A DNA stretch of 64,000 nt, taken from Ruminococcus sp. YRD2003 (GTDB lineage: Bacteria; Bacillota; Clostridia; Oscillospirales; Ruminococcaceae). This document shows, piece after piece, positions 42,412 through 49,805 of this stretch. Numbering within the stretch: position 1 is the first letter of the stretch; each line of letters starts with the position of its first letter. The notes under the pieces were generated by a model. That model worked only from the letters and a program-made list of their open reading frames with translations. It was not told the DNA's origin and did not search any database. The stretch is from assembly GCA_900109435.1 (NCBI GenBank), contig FNZT01000008.1, forward strand, positions 1 to 64,000, in the 5' to 3' direction. The translations under genes were made by a program, and so were the position numbers.

Positions 42412-42541
42412 TAGCTAAAATTTTTCCGAGAGAAAAATAAGGCTGTTGCTTTAGTTATTTATATTAACTTTATAGTTGTTTTCAGGCTTAAAATGCTGTT
42501 TTTTCTTAAAAATCCGCCAAAAAAAGCCTTCACAGAACAGA

Positions 42542-42557
42542 TGTTCCACGTGGAACA
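42542..42557. promoter_or_regulatory. parS-like ParB binding site
   Basis: TGTTCCACGTGGAACA is a perfect 16-bp palindrome that fits the bacterial parS consensus TGTTNCACGTGNAACA. It lies in a non-coding A+T-rich stretch between tcdA and cysK. ParB bound at parS loads SMC near the replication origin. No parB gene is in the window. Confidence 0.75.
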
Positions 42558-42596
42558 AGTGCCGCAAAAGAGTACATAGACAACTTGCTGATTAAA

Positions 42597-43349
42597 TCAT
42601 TTATCTGTCTTGGCCAAACTTCTTCTCGCTGAAGCATTAAAGCCTGTAAGGTCTTTTATTACCTCGCCTGCGATGATAAGTCCTGCGACTGACGGGACAA
42701 ACGCGTTCGAGGCAGGAGTGCTCCTTCGCGAGCCGCTGTCCTCACAGAGTCCTGCTATCGGAGTGAGCGCCTCCTCCTTTGAATACACCACCTTTAATGC
42801 CTTAACACCGCGCTTTTTCATCTCCCGACGCATCACTCTCGCGAGCGGACAGACCGACGTCTTATATATATCCGCGACCTCAAAAGCTGTCGGGTCGACC
42901 TTGTTTCCCGCACCCATACTGCTGATAACGGGGACTCCCGCCGCCTTTGCGCGCATGATCAGCTCTATCTTGCCCGTTACCGTGTCGATAGCGTCCACAA
43001 CATAGTCATACTGCGTGAAATCGAACATATCGGCAGTCTCGGGCATAAAGAATGCGGGGAAGATCCGCACCTCGCAGTCAGGGGAAATATCGTTCACACG
43101 CTCTTTCGCTGCCTCTACCTTCAGCTGACCGATAGTGCTGTGTACGGCGATTATCTGGCGGTTTATATTGCTCGGTGCGACCCTGTCGCTGTCGATGAGG
43201 TCGAGAGCTCCTATCCCCGAGCGTGCAAGGGCTTCAACTACGTGTCCGCCCACTCCCCCGACGCCGAAAACGGCTACTCTCGAAGCCGCAAGCTTCTTCA
43301 TAGCCGTTTCACCGAATATCATTTCTGTGCGAATAAATTCCTCACGCAT
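42597..43349 (-). CDS. tcdA: tRNA threonylcarbamoyladenosine dehydratase
   Basis: 250 residues from ATG 43349 (AAGGAAAG site upstream). ThiF/MoeB/E1-like fold: ATP-binding VAVFGVGGVGGHVVEALARSG, then LIDSDRVAPSNINRQIIA, the YDYVVDAIDTV segment and the GAGNKVDPT motif. TcdA (CsdL) cyclises t6A to ct6A at tRNA position 37. The stop of the ECF S gene lies 10 bases upstream, so the two are probably cotranscribed without a shared function. Confidence 0.9.
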   Translation of the reverse strand: MREEFIRTEMIFGETAMKKLAASRVAVFGVGGVGGHVVEALARSGIGALDLIDSDRVAPSNINRQIIAVHSTIGQLKVEAAKERVNDISPDCEVRIFPAFFMPETADMFDFTQYDYVVDAIDTVTGKIELIMRAKAAGVPVISSMGAGNKVDPTAFEVADIYKTSVCPLARVMRREMKKRGVKALKVVYSKEEALTPIAGLCEDSGSRRSTPASNAFVPSVAGLIIAGEVIKDLTGFNASARRSLAKTDK

Positions 43350-43359
43350 AATGCTTTCC

Positions 43360-43881
43360 TTACTTCTTGTCAAATCTCGGCACGCGCTTTATAACAAGCT
43401 CGTATACCGCTACGGATACTGCCGCTCCGAGAGCACCCTGCACTGCATTTGCGGGAACTCCGAGAAAGGCGGTTGTGAATGAGTGATAGAGCACCGCCTC
43501 AAACAGCGCATAGCCTATGACCATTACTGCCTCGGCGGAGGCTGCCGCTGCGATCCTCGGAAGAAGCGAGCCCTTGCTCCTGCCCGCTGCCCTGAGTATG
43601 AAGAATGACACTGCTGCCATTGCTGCCTTGATAACGAGTGTTGCGGGAGCGTATACAACGTAGCCGCTTATGATGTCGACAAGTGCCGAGCCTATGCCCG
43701 CTGCTGCGGCTCCGTATACGGGTCCGAGCACCCATGCAGCTATATTGACGATGCTGTCTCCGAGATTCACATAGCCCTTTGTCGGAGTGGGTATCTGTAT
43801 CAGAAGCGTTGCAACAGCCGTCATCGCCGTGAAAAGAGCGGCGAGTGTCAGCGCCCTGAGCTTATCCCTGTTATTGTTCAT
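43360..43881 (-). CDS. ECF transporter S component
   Basis: 173 residues from ATG 43881 (GAGG eight bases before). Six membrane helices, starting LRALTLAALFTAMTAVATLL with a small-residue A-x3-A-type motif for docking to the EcfT module, then the GYVNLGDSIVNIAAWVLGP segment seen in HmpT/ThiW-like vitamin-precursor binders. The ligand may be a pyrimidine or other vitamin precursor but cannot be fixed from sequence. The EcfA/EcfT energising module is not in the window, as is usual for group II S components. No riboswitch is visible upstream. Confidence 0.82.
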   Translation of the reverse strand: MNNNRDKLRALTLAALFTAMTAVATLLIQIPTPTKGYVNLGDSIVNIAAWVLGPVYGAAAAGIGSALVDIISGYVVYAPATLVIKAAMAAVSFFILRAAGRSKGSLLPRIAAAASAEAVMVIGYALFEAVLYHSFTTAFLGVPANAVQGALGAAVSVAVYELVIKRVPRFDKK

Positions 43882-43949
43882 CAGAAACACCTCTTTAGTG
43901 ATGTAAGCCTTTCAGCTCATCTATTATACCACCCTTTGCAGGAAAATGC

Positions 43950-44306
43950 AATAGGGGCGAAAAAAACGTCCCGCCCCCTGCAATATGTTTATTTTATAAC
44001 GTGCGCCCGCAAATACGGATATGTGACGGATACATCGTGTAGGGTTGCCCTTTGGGCGTCCGCAATCCCCTACAATTGACGTTGAACGCAATGTGTAGGG
44101 AACGCCGCCCTCGGCGTTCCGCCCATAACCGACGAATCAACGGTAAATCGCAATATGTAGGGGCTCATTACAGCAAAGCTGCATATAACATCACAATCCA
44201 AATCAAAGATTTGGTGTGCTGCTTATCCGTGCGCCCGTGTAACAAATACGTTATTCTGCGGGTCTATACTGTCATTGGCGGGTGAGCGGAACTCGCCCCT
44301 ACAAGC
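43950..44306. repeat. Composite GTAGGG palindromic repeat region (no gene)
   Basis: TGTAGGG occurs at 44038, 44094 and 44156, and complements occur as CCCCTACA (44067-44074) and GCCCCTACA (44295-44303). Between them are stems such as GGAACGCCG/CGGCGTTCC (44099-44120). At the left end GGGGCG/CGCCCC pairs. The region between metY and the ECF gene holds no plausible reading frame with a ribosome binding site. Confidence 0.6.
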
Positions 44307-44317
44307 TATGCGTGCTC

Positions 44318-45598
44318 TCAGACTGCATCAAAGCCCTGCTTGAGGTCGGCGATTATATCGTCGATGTGCTCTGTGCCGATGGAAAGTCTTACTGTTGTCG
44401 GCTTGATGCCCGAGAACAGTAACTCGTCCTCTGTCATCTGCGAGTGAGTGGTCGATGCGGGGTGGATAACGAGCGATTTTACGTCCGCTACGTTGGCAAG
44501 AAGCGAGAAGAGCTTGAGGCTCTCGGTGAACTTCTTTGCCCTTTCAGCATCGCCCTTTATCTCAAACGTGAATATGGAAGCTGCTCCGTTCGGGAAGTAG
44601 CGGTCGTAGAGCTCCTTTGCCCTGCCTGTCGCGAGCGAGGGGTGGTTGACCTTCTCTACGTCGGGGTGGTTTTTCAGGAATTCAACCACCTTCAGTGCGT
44701 TCTCTGTATGGCGCTCGAGACGGAGAGAGAGCGTTTCAAGTCCCTGCAAGAGCAGGAAGGAGTTGAACGGAGATATCGCCGCGCCCTGATCTCTCATGAG
44801 GGTTGTGCGAATTTTCAGAATGTATGCGAGATTGCCGCAAGCCTCTGTGAATACTACTCCGTGATAGGACGGGTTGGGCTTGGAAAGTCCGGGGAATTTG
44901 TCGTTCTGCGCCCAGTCGAACTTGCCGCCGTCGATGATGACGCCGCCCATTACCGTGCCGTGTCCGCCGATGAACTTGGTCGCGGAGTGTACAACTACGT
45001 CAGCGCCGTGCTCGAGAGGACGAAGCAGGAACGGCGTTGCAAAGGTGTTGTCCACGATGAGCGGGATGCCGTGCTTGTGGGCTATCTCCGCTACCGCCTC
45101 AATGTCAAGGACGTTGGAGTTGGGGTTGCCGAGCGTCTCTGCGTAGAGGAGCTTGGTGTTGGGCTTTATCGCCTTCTCGAAGTTTGCAGGGTCGGACGGG
45201 TCTACAAAGTCGGTGGTGAGCCCCTGCTCCTTTAATGTATGCGCGAGAAGATTGTATGTGCCGCCGTATACGTTAGTGGAGGCTACGATGTGGTCGCCTG
45301 CTGTGGCGATATTCTGTATCGCGTAGGTGATGGCTGCCGAGCCCGATGCCGTTGCGAGTGCTCCCGCACCGCCTTCAAGTGCTGCGATACGCTCCTCGAA
45401 TACGCTTGATGTCGGGTTCATGAGGCGGGTATAGATGTTGCCCGGAACTGTAAGCCCGAATCTGCCCGCCGCGGTATCGGAGTCCTTGAATACGTAGGAC
45501 GTTGTCGCGTATATCGGGACAGCACGTGCGTCAGTGGCGGGGTCGGGCTGCTCCTGACCTGCGTGTACCTGTAAAGTTTCAAATCTGTAATTGCTCAT
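44318..45598 (-). CDS. metY: O-acetylhomoserine sulfhydrylase
   Basis: 426 residues from ATG 45598 (AAAGGAAG upstream), Cys/Met-metabolism PLP family. N-terminal [25 protein letters not shown] in pieces is typical of O-acetylhomoserine (thiol)-lyases, and the PLP lysine lies in [17 protein letters not shown]. Other motifs are [20 protein letters not shown] and [14 protein letters not shown]. It makes homocysteine from O-acetylhomoserine and sulfide. With cysK 2 kb away it gives two sulfide-assimilation routes. It has its own promoter and an upstream inverted repeat that may bind a sulfur regulator. Confidence 0.93.
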   Translation of the reverse strand: MSNYRFETLQVHAGQEQPDPATDARAVPIYATTSYVFKDSDTAAGRFGLTVPGNIYTRLMNPTSSVFEERIAALEGGAGALATASGSAAITYAIQNIATAGDHIVASTNVYGGTYNLLAHTLKEQGLTTDFVDPSDPANFEKAIKPNTKLLYAETLGNPNSNVLDIEAVAEIAHKHGIPLIVDNTFATPFLLRPLEHGADVVVHSATKFIGGHGTVMGGVIIDGGKFDWAQNDKFPGLSKPNPSYHGVVFTEACGNLAYILKIRTTLMRDQGAAISPFNSFLLLQGLETLSLRLERHTENALKVVEFLKNHPDVEKVNHPSLATGRAKELYDRYFPNGAASIFTFEIKGDAERAKKFTESLKLFSLLANVADVKSLVIHPASTTHSQMTEDELLFSGIKPTTVRLSIGTEHIDDIIADLKQGFDAV

Positions 45599-45650
45599 AT
45601 CATTACTTCCTTTCAAAGGTTATTGTCTACCGTTCCTGTAGGTTATATAT

Positions 45651-45727
45651 ACTATAACACATATTTCCTACTTTGTCAATAGGTTAAGTCTATAACTTGG
45701 CAACACTTTTTCTATACCAAGTTATAG
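45651..45727 (-). promoter_or_regulatory. metY promoter with upstream 11-bp inverted repeat
   Basis: TTGACA (45679-45674) and TATAGT (45656-45651) on the minus strand, 17-base spacer. Just upstream, CTATAACTTGG (45690-45700) and CCAAGTTATAG (45717-45727) form a perfect inverted repeat with a 16-base gap. Its position upstream of -35 suits an activator such as a LysR-type protein; the factor is unknown. Confidence 0.75.
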
Positions 45728-45793
45728 GATTTGCCTATATCGGTTGCCGTTCCGCTCTGACTTCCGCGTTCGCCCACTCCCCTCTTCCGACCC

Positions 45794-45822
45794 TTGACGA
45801 ATGCTCTTTTTTGTGCTAATAT
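45794..45822 (+). promoter_or_regulatory. Promoter of the DEAD-box helicase gene
   Basis: TTGACG (45794-45799), 17-base spacer, TAATAT (45817-45822). It diverges from the metY promoter. Confidence 0.6.
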
Positions 45823-45854
45823 ATAATGTAATGTGATGAAGGAAAGGATATAAT

Positions 45855-47582
45855 ATGCAATTCAATGAACTTAACCTCTCCGAGGAGCTCCTGCGAGCCG
45901 TCGATAAGCTCGGATTCTCGGAAATGACCGAAATACAGGCTCAGAGTATCCCACTCCTGTTGCAGGGACGCGATGTTGTCGGCCGCTCAAATACGGGTAC
46001 GGGCAAAACTGCTGCCTTCGGTATCCCCGCCGTCGAAAGCATCACCGAGGACGAGCGACGCTCTGTCGCTGTGCTGATACTCTGCCCGACGCGCGAGCTC
46101 GCTATGCAGGCCTGCGAGGAGATTCGCAAATTCGCCCAGTTCAAGCGCTCTGTGAAGGCGTGCGCTGTCTACGGAGGCGCAAGCATGGAGCGTCAGATCA
46201 TCGAGCTCAAACGCGGCGCCAACATCGTCATCGGTACTCCGGGACGCGTTATGGACCATATCCGCAGACGTACTCTCAAACTCGAAAACCTCCGCACCGT
46301 TATCCTCGACGAGGCCGACGAGATGCTCAATATGGGCTTCCGCGAGGATATCGAGTCGATTCTCTCCGATGTGCCCGAGGACAGACAGACTGTTCTCTTC
46401 TCCGCTACCATGCCCCCAGAGATACTCTCTATCACCGAAAAATATCAGCGCGACCCCGTCCATATCAAGATAAAGTCCGCGCAGAAAACTGTCGAGCTCA
46501 TCGAACAGTTCTACTTTCAAGTGGCTATGGGACGCAAGACCGATGCGCTCAAGCTCCTGCTCGCGGCTTATTCTCCCGACTCGGCAATGGTGTTCTGCAA
46601 CACCAAGCGCATGGTCGATGAGCTCACCGAGGAACTCGCTAAGGGCGGTTTCCGCGCCGCTGGGCTACACGGTGATATGAAGCAGGCTCAGCGTACTCAG
46701 GTCATGAACAGCTTCAAGAACCGCACTACTGCCGTTCTCGTTGCCACCGACGTCGCCGCGCGAGGTATAGACGTCAGCGGCATCGACATGGTCTTTAACT
46801 ATGACCTGCCGCAGGATAACGAATACTATATCCACCGCATAGGACGTACAGGGCGTGCGGGGCTCGCGGGCAAGGCCTACACCCTCATCACGGGCAGGAG
46901 ACAGCTCCACGACCTGAAGGATATCGCCCGCTACACAAAGGCGGATATTTCGGAGCTGCCGCTCCCCGATAAGTCCTACATCGCCGACATGAAGAAGGAG
47001 GCTCTCGCGCTCGAGATAGCCGCTATCGACGAGCGTCCCGACTCAGGCGCTTATGATATCCTCGACGCCCTCGCGGCTAAGGGCATCGACGGCAGAGAAG
47101 CCGCCGCAAGACTCATAAGCTCGCGGCTTAAAACCGAACTCGCGGGGCTCCCCGAATTCGATATCCCAAAGCCCCTCAAAAAAGGCAGCAGAAGCGGCGC
47201 CAAAACTGTTAAGATAGACCTCAATATCGGTCGCAACAAGCGCATTGCTCCGAATTTCATCCTCGGCGCTCTCGTCGACGCGACGGGTATGTCGGGTCAG
47301 GACTTCGGGAAAATCGACATCTACGACACCCATACCACCGTCGAAGTACCCGAGGCTGAGTTCGACTACATAATCGACAGCACCAATCCAATGAAGATAA
47401 ACGGTCACCCCGTAGAAGTAAAACTCTACAAGGGCGGTGCTTCAAAAGAACGCCCGCACAGGCTGTCCGCAGACAAGCGCGGCGGCGACAGGCGGCGCTC
47501 CGACCACGGTAAGAAAAAGAAAACCGATATCTTCGGCGACTATATCCCAGATCGCCGACACAGAACTAAAAAACGTCATTAA
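45855..47582 (+). CDS. DEAD-box RNA helicase with DbpA-like RNA-binding domain
   Basis: 575 residues with GGAAAGGA upstream. Motifs in order: Q motif (EMTEIQAQSIP), I SNTGTGKTAAF, Ia PTRELAMQ, II VILDEADEMLNMGF, III SAT, IV VFCNT, V ATDVAARGIDV and VI YIHRIGRTGRAG. A linker is followed by a DbpA/CsdA RNA-binding domain (about 455-530, VKIDLNIGRNKRIAPNFILG) and a Lys/Arg-rich tail. It should unwind structured RNA during ribosome assembly, decay or cold adaptation. A 34-residue membrane protein gene follows after 12 bases. Confidence 0.95.
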   Translation: MQFNELNLSEELLRAVDKLGFSEMTEIQAQSIPLLLQGRDVVGRSNTGTGKTAAFGIPAVESITEDERRSVAVLILCPTRELAMQACEEIRKFAQFKRSVKACAVYGGASMERQIIELKRGANIVIGTPGRVMDHIRRRTLKLENLRTVILDEADEMLNMGFREDIESILSDVPEDRQTVLFSATMPPEILSITEKYQRDPVHIKIKSAQKTVELIEQFYFQVAMGRKTDALKLLLAAYSPDSAMVFCNTKRMVDELTEELAKGGFRAAGLHGDMKQAQRTQVMNSFKNRTTAVLVATDVAARGIDVSGIDMVFNYDLPQDNEYYIHRIGRTGRAGLAGKAYTLITGRRQLHDLKDIARYTKADISELPLPDKSYIADMKKEALALEIAAIDERPDSGAYDILDALAAKGIDGREAAARLISSRLKTELAGLPEFDIPKPLKKGSRSGAKTVKIDLNIGRNKRIAPNFILGALVDATGMSGQDFGKIDIYDTHTTVEVPEAEFDYIIDSTNPMKINGHPVEVKLYKGGASKERPHRLSADKRGGDRRRSDHGKKKKTDIFGDYIPDRRHRTKKRH

Positions 47583-47594
47583 GAGGTGATATGT

Positions 47595-47699
47595 ATGAAT
47601 CAGCCTAAAAAGAAAATGTGGATGAGGATACTGATACTCGTCCTCGCAGGTATTATGATCCTCGGTGCGGTGCTTATGCCGTTCTTCGGCTGGATATAA
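47595..47699 (+). CDS. 34-residue single-helix membrane protein
   Basis: MNQPKKKMWMRILILVLAGI at the start, then a hydrophobic segment to the end (...LMPFFGWI). GAGGTGAT lies eight bases before ATG 47595. A basic N-terminus and a single ~20-residue helix predict an inner-membrane protein with the N-terminus inside. It is 12 bases from the helicase stop, so it is likely cotranscribed. I do not recognise a family; small proteins of this shape often bind larger membrane complexes. Confidence 0.6.
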   Translation: MNQPKKKMWMRILILVLAGIMILGAVLMPFFGWI

Positions 47700-47702
47700 G
47701 AT

Positions 47703-48013
47703 AACAGGCTCCCTTAAAGGACTGTACCTATACGGAAGCATTACGGGACATTTATCGGGGGAAACCTTTCTGAAGAAAGGTTCTCCCCCGAGCCCCTTTC
47801 CAAAGACTTTTAGTCCAAATTTTGCCCCTATGGGGTACTCTCATTGAAAAGAAAGACTTACTCTTTTCATATCAGGAGAGTACCCCATAGGGGCAAAATT
47901 TAAATTTAAGGTTTTAGGAAGGGAGTTTGAGGAAGAACCCTTTTTCAAAAGGGTTTCCCTCAATTAATATCCGTATTGCTTCTGTATGAATACAGTCCTT
48001 AGGGAGCCTGTTT
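47703..48013. repeat. MITE-like palindromic repeat, most complete copy
   Basis: The outer inverted repeat is AGGCTCCCTTAAAGGACTGTA on the left (about 47707-47727) and its near-complement TACAGTCCTTAGGGAGCCTG on the right (about 47992-48011). Inside is a 26-bp perfect inverted repeat (47817-47842 and 47876-47901). Almost the whole 310 bp can fold into one long hairpin. It lies between the small membrane gene and spoIIGA and contains no ORF of its own. Confidence 0.8.
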
Positions 48014-48081
48014 TTTTGTCGCCTTGAAGCGACATATTTTGCAGCCTCTCTGCATTATAATATTAACAGGAGGTGGTAAAA

Positions 48082-48864
48082 GTGACGATTTATCTGGACG
48101 TGCTCATTATCCTCAACGTTTACGTCAACTACTTCCTGCTGCGTATCTCCGCTGTACTCACCCACTCGCCGCTGAAGCTCCTTCGCTGCATTGCGGCTTC
48201 TTTCTACGGCAGCCTCTTCTCGCTGCTCATTCTTGTTCCGAGTCTGCCTGCTGCTCTCACTTTCGCGGTAAAGCTCGCGGCGGCTGTGACTATTACCATG
48301 GTCGCTTTCGGTGTGCGCTCGCCTGTTCGGACTGTCAAGAACACCGTCGCCTTCCTGTGTGCGAACTTCGTGCTCGCAGGTGCCGTCTACGCCGTGTATT
48401 CGTGGTTCAAGCCCAGTTCGTTACACTTCGCGAACTCCTTCTTCTACATAGATTTTTCGCTACTTCTGCTGCTGATAACGACAGCCGCACTCTACGGAGC
48501 TGTCAGCATCCTGCGGCACCTCACAGACAGGGAGCGCCCTCTCACGAGCCGTGTGCTGATACGCACAGGAAGCCGCACTATCGGGCTGGACGGGCTCGCC
48601 GACACGGGCAACGCTCTCGTCGACTGCTTCACGGGCAGACCTGTAATGATATGCGCGCGCGAGGACTTCGGCGAGGTCACGGCACGTATGAGGCTCATCC
48701 CCTGCGCGACTGTGTCCGACAGCGGGCTCATGCCCGTCTTCCGCCCCGATGAAGTCGTCGTCGTCAACTCCGCTACGGGTGAGCACAAGAGCGTTGATGT
48801 GATGATAGGGCTCGGCGAAACAGGCGGCAAGGCTATATTTAATCCGAAGATTATGAAATACTGA
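48082..48864 (+). CDS. spoIIGA: Sigma-E processing peptidase SpoIIGA
   Basis: 260 residues from GTG 48082, eight bases after GGAGG (48069-48073); an earlier in-frame GTG overlaps that site. Five N-terminal membrane helices (about 1-145) are followed by an aspartic-protease-like domain with the catalytic motif [10 protein letters not shown] (Asp174). SpoIIGA removes the pro-sequence of sigma-E in the mother cell after receiving SpoIIR. It directly precedes sigE, as in Bacillus. Confidence 0.93.
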   Translation: MTIYLDVLIILNVYVNYFLLRISAVLTHSPLKLLRCIAASFYGSLFSLLILVPSLPAALTFAVKLAAAVTITMVAFGVRSPVRTVKNTVAFLCANFVLAGAVYAVYSWFKPSSLHFANSFFYIDFSLLLLLITTAALYGAVSILRHLTDRERPLTSRVLIRTGSRTIGLDGLADTGNALVDCFTGRPVMICAREDFGEVTARMRLIPCATVSDSGLMPVFRPDEVVVVNSATGEHKSVDVMIGLGETGGKAIFNPKIMKY

Positions 48865-48877
48865 AAGGAGTATGATC

Positions 48878-49576
48878 ATGAATATCGTGAAAAGACTTGT
48901 AAACAGGCTGAAAAGGCTCAGACGCGGGGAGGTGTTCTACGTGAACGGTCCCGATACGCTCCCGCCGCCCCTGACTCGCGACGAGGAGGAGGCGGTGTTC
49001 GCGGGACTGTCCGCGTGCGACCCTGCTGCCAGAAAAAAACTGATAGTACATAATCTCAGGCTCGTCGTCTATATAGCGAAAAAGTTTGAATCTACGGGCA
49101 TCGGCATCGAGGACCTCGTGTCCATAGGTACTATAGGGCTGATAAAGGCGGTCAATACCTTCAATCCCGAGAAGAATATCAAGTTCGCGACCTATGCATC
49201 GCGCTGTATCGAAAATGAGATACTGATGTTCCTGCGGAAGTCCTCGCAGTACCGCAATGACCTCTCTATCGACGAGCCCCTCAACGTCGACTACGACGGC
49301 AATGAGCTCCTGCTGTCGGACGTTCTCGGCACCGACGACGATATCGTCAACAAGGGCATCGAGACCGAGGCTGAACGTGAGATACTGCGCGGCGCTGTGT
49401 CGGAGCTATGCGACCGCGAACGCGAGATAATGGAGATGAGGTTCGGGCTCATCAACGGCAAGGAAATGACCCAGAAAGAGGTCGCGGATACCATTGGCAT
49501 CTCACAGTCGTATATATCCCGCCTCGAAAAGCGGATAATCAAGAAGCTCCGCGTCAAGCTCGAAAGTATTTGTTAA
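48878..49576 (+). CDS. sigE: Sporulation sigma factor SigE
   Basis: 232 residues from ATG 48878 (AAAGGAG eight bases before; the ATG at 48872 is too close). A pro-sequence-like basic amphipathic N-terminus ([18 protein letters not shown]) precedes region 2 ([46 protein letters not shown]) and region 4 ([36 protein letters not shown]). It directs early mother-cell transcription after cleavage by SpoIIGA. Two hairpin terminators follow. Confidence 0.95.
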   Translation: MNIVKRLVNRLKRLRRGEVFYVNGPDTLPPPLTRDEEEAVFAGLSACDPAARKKLIVHNLRLVVYIAKKFESTGIGIEDLVSIGTIGLIKAVNTFNPEKNIKFATYASRCIENEILMFLRKSSQYRNDLSIDEPLNVDYDGNELLLSDVLGTDDDIVNKGIETEAEREILRGAVSELCDREREIMEMRFGLINGKEMTQKEVADTIGISQSYISRLEKRIIKKLRVKLESIC

Positions 49577-49588
49577 ACGCATTTTGCA

Positions 49589-49670
49589 GGGGCGGACCAG
49601 TGTGTCCGCCCCTTTCGTTCGTTTTCCGAACTTTTGGCGTATAAATACGGACGCCCGATGGACGTCCTTT
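49589..49670 (+). terminator. Terminators after sigE
   Basis: GGGGCGGAC/GTCCGCCCC (49589-49612) followed by TTTCGTTCG, then GGACG/CGTCC (49649-49667) followed by TTTTGCT. Confidence 0.7.
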
Positions 49671-49738
49671 TGCTGTGGAAAAGGCTGTCAAATAATTTTC
49701 CACCTTTTCGGATAATATGACGATTTTTCCGCGCGCTA

Positions 49739-49767
49739 TTGAAATCAGCCTATCCAAATGGTATAAT
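49739..49767 (+). promoter_or_regulatory. Promoter of recJ-relA genes
   Basis: TTGAAA (49739-49744), 17-base spacer, TATAAT (49762-49767), about 39 bases before the recJ ATG. Confidence 0.75.
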
Positions 49768-49805
49768 ATATCATGTATAGCTATATGTTAAAGGAGCACT
49801 TTTTT

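Noticed and set aside
42193-46000. Possible replication origin at the strand switch
   Set aside because: No dnaA, dnaN, DnaA-box cluster or rpmH is visible; only the parS-like motif and gene orientation point this way.
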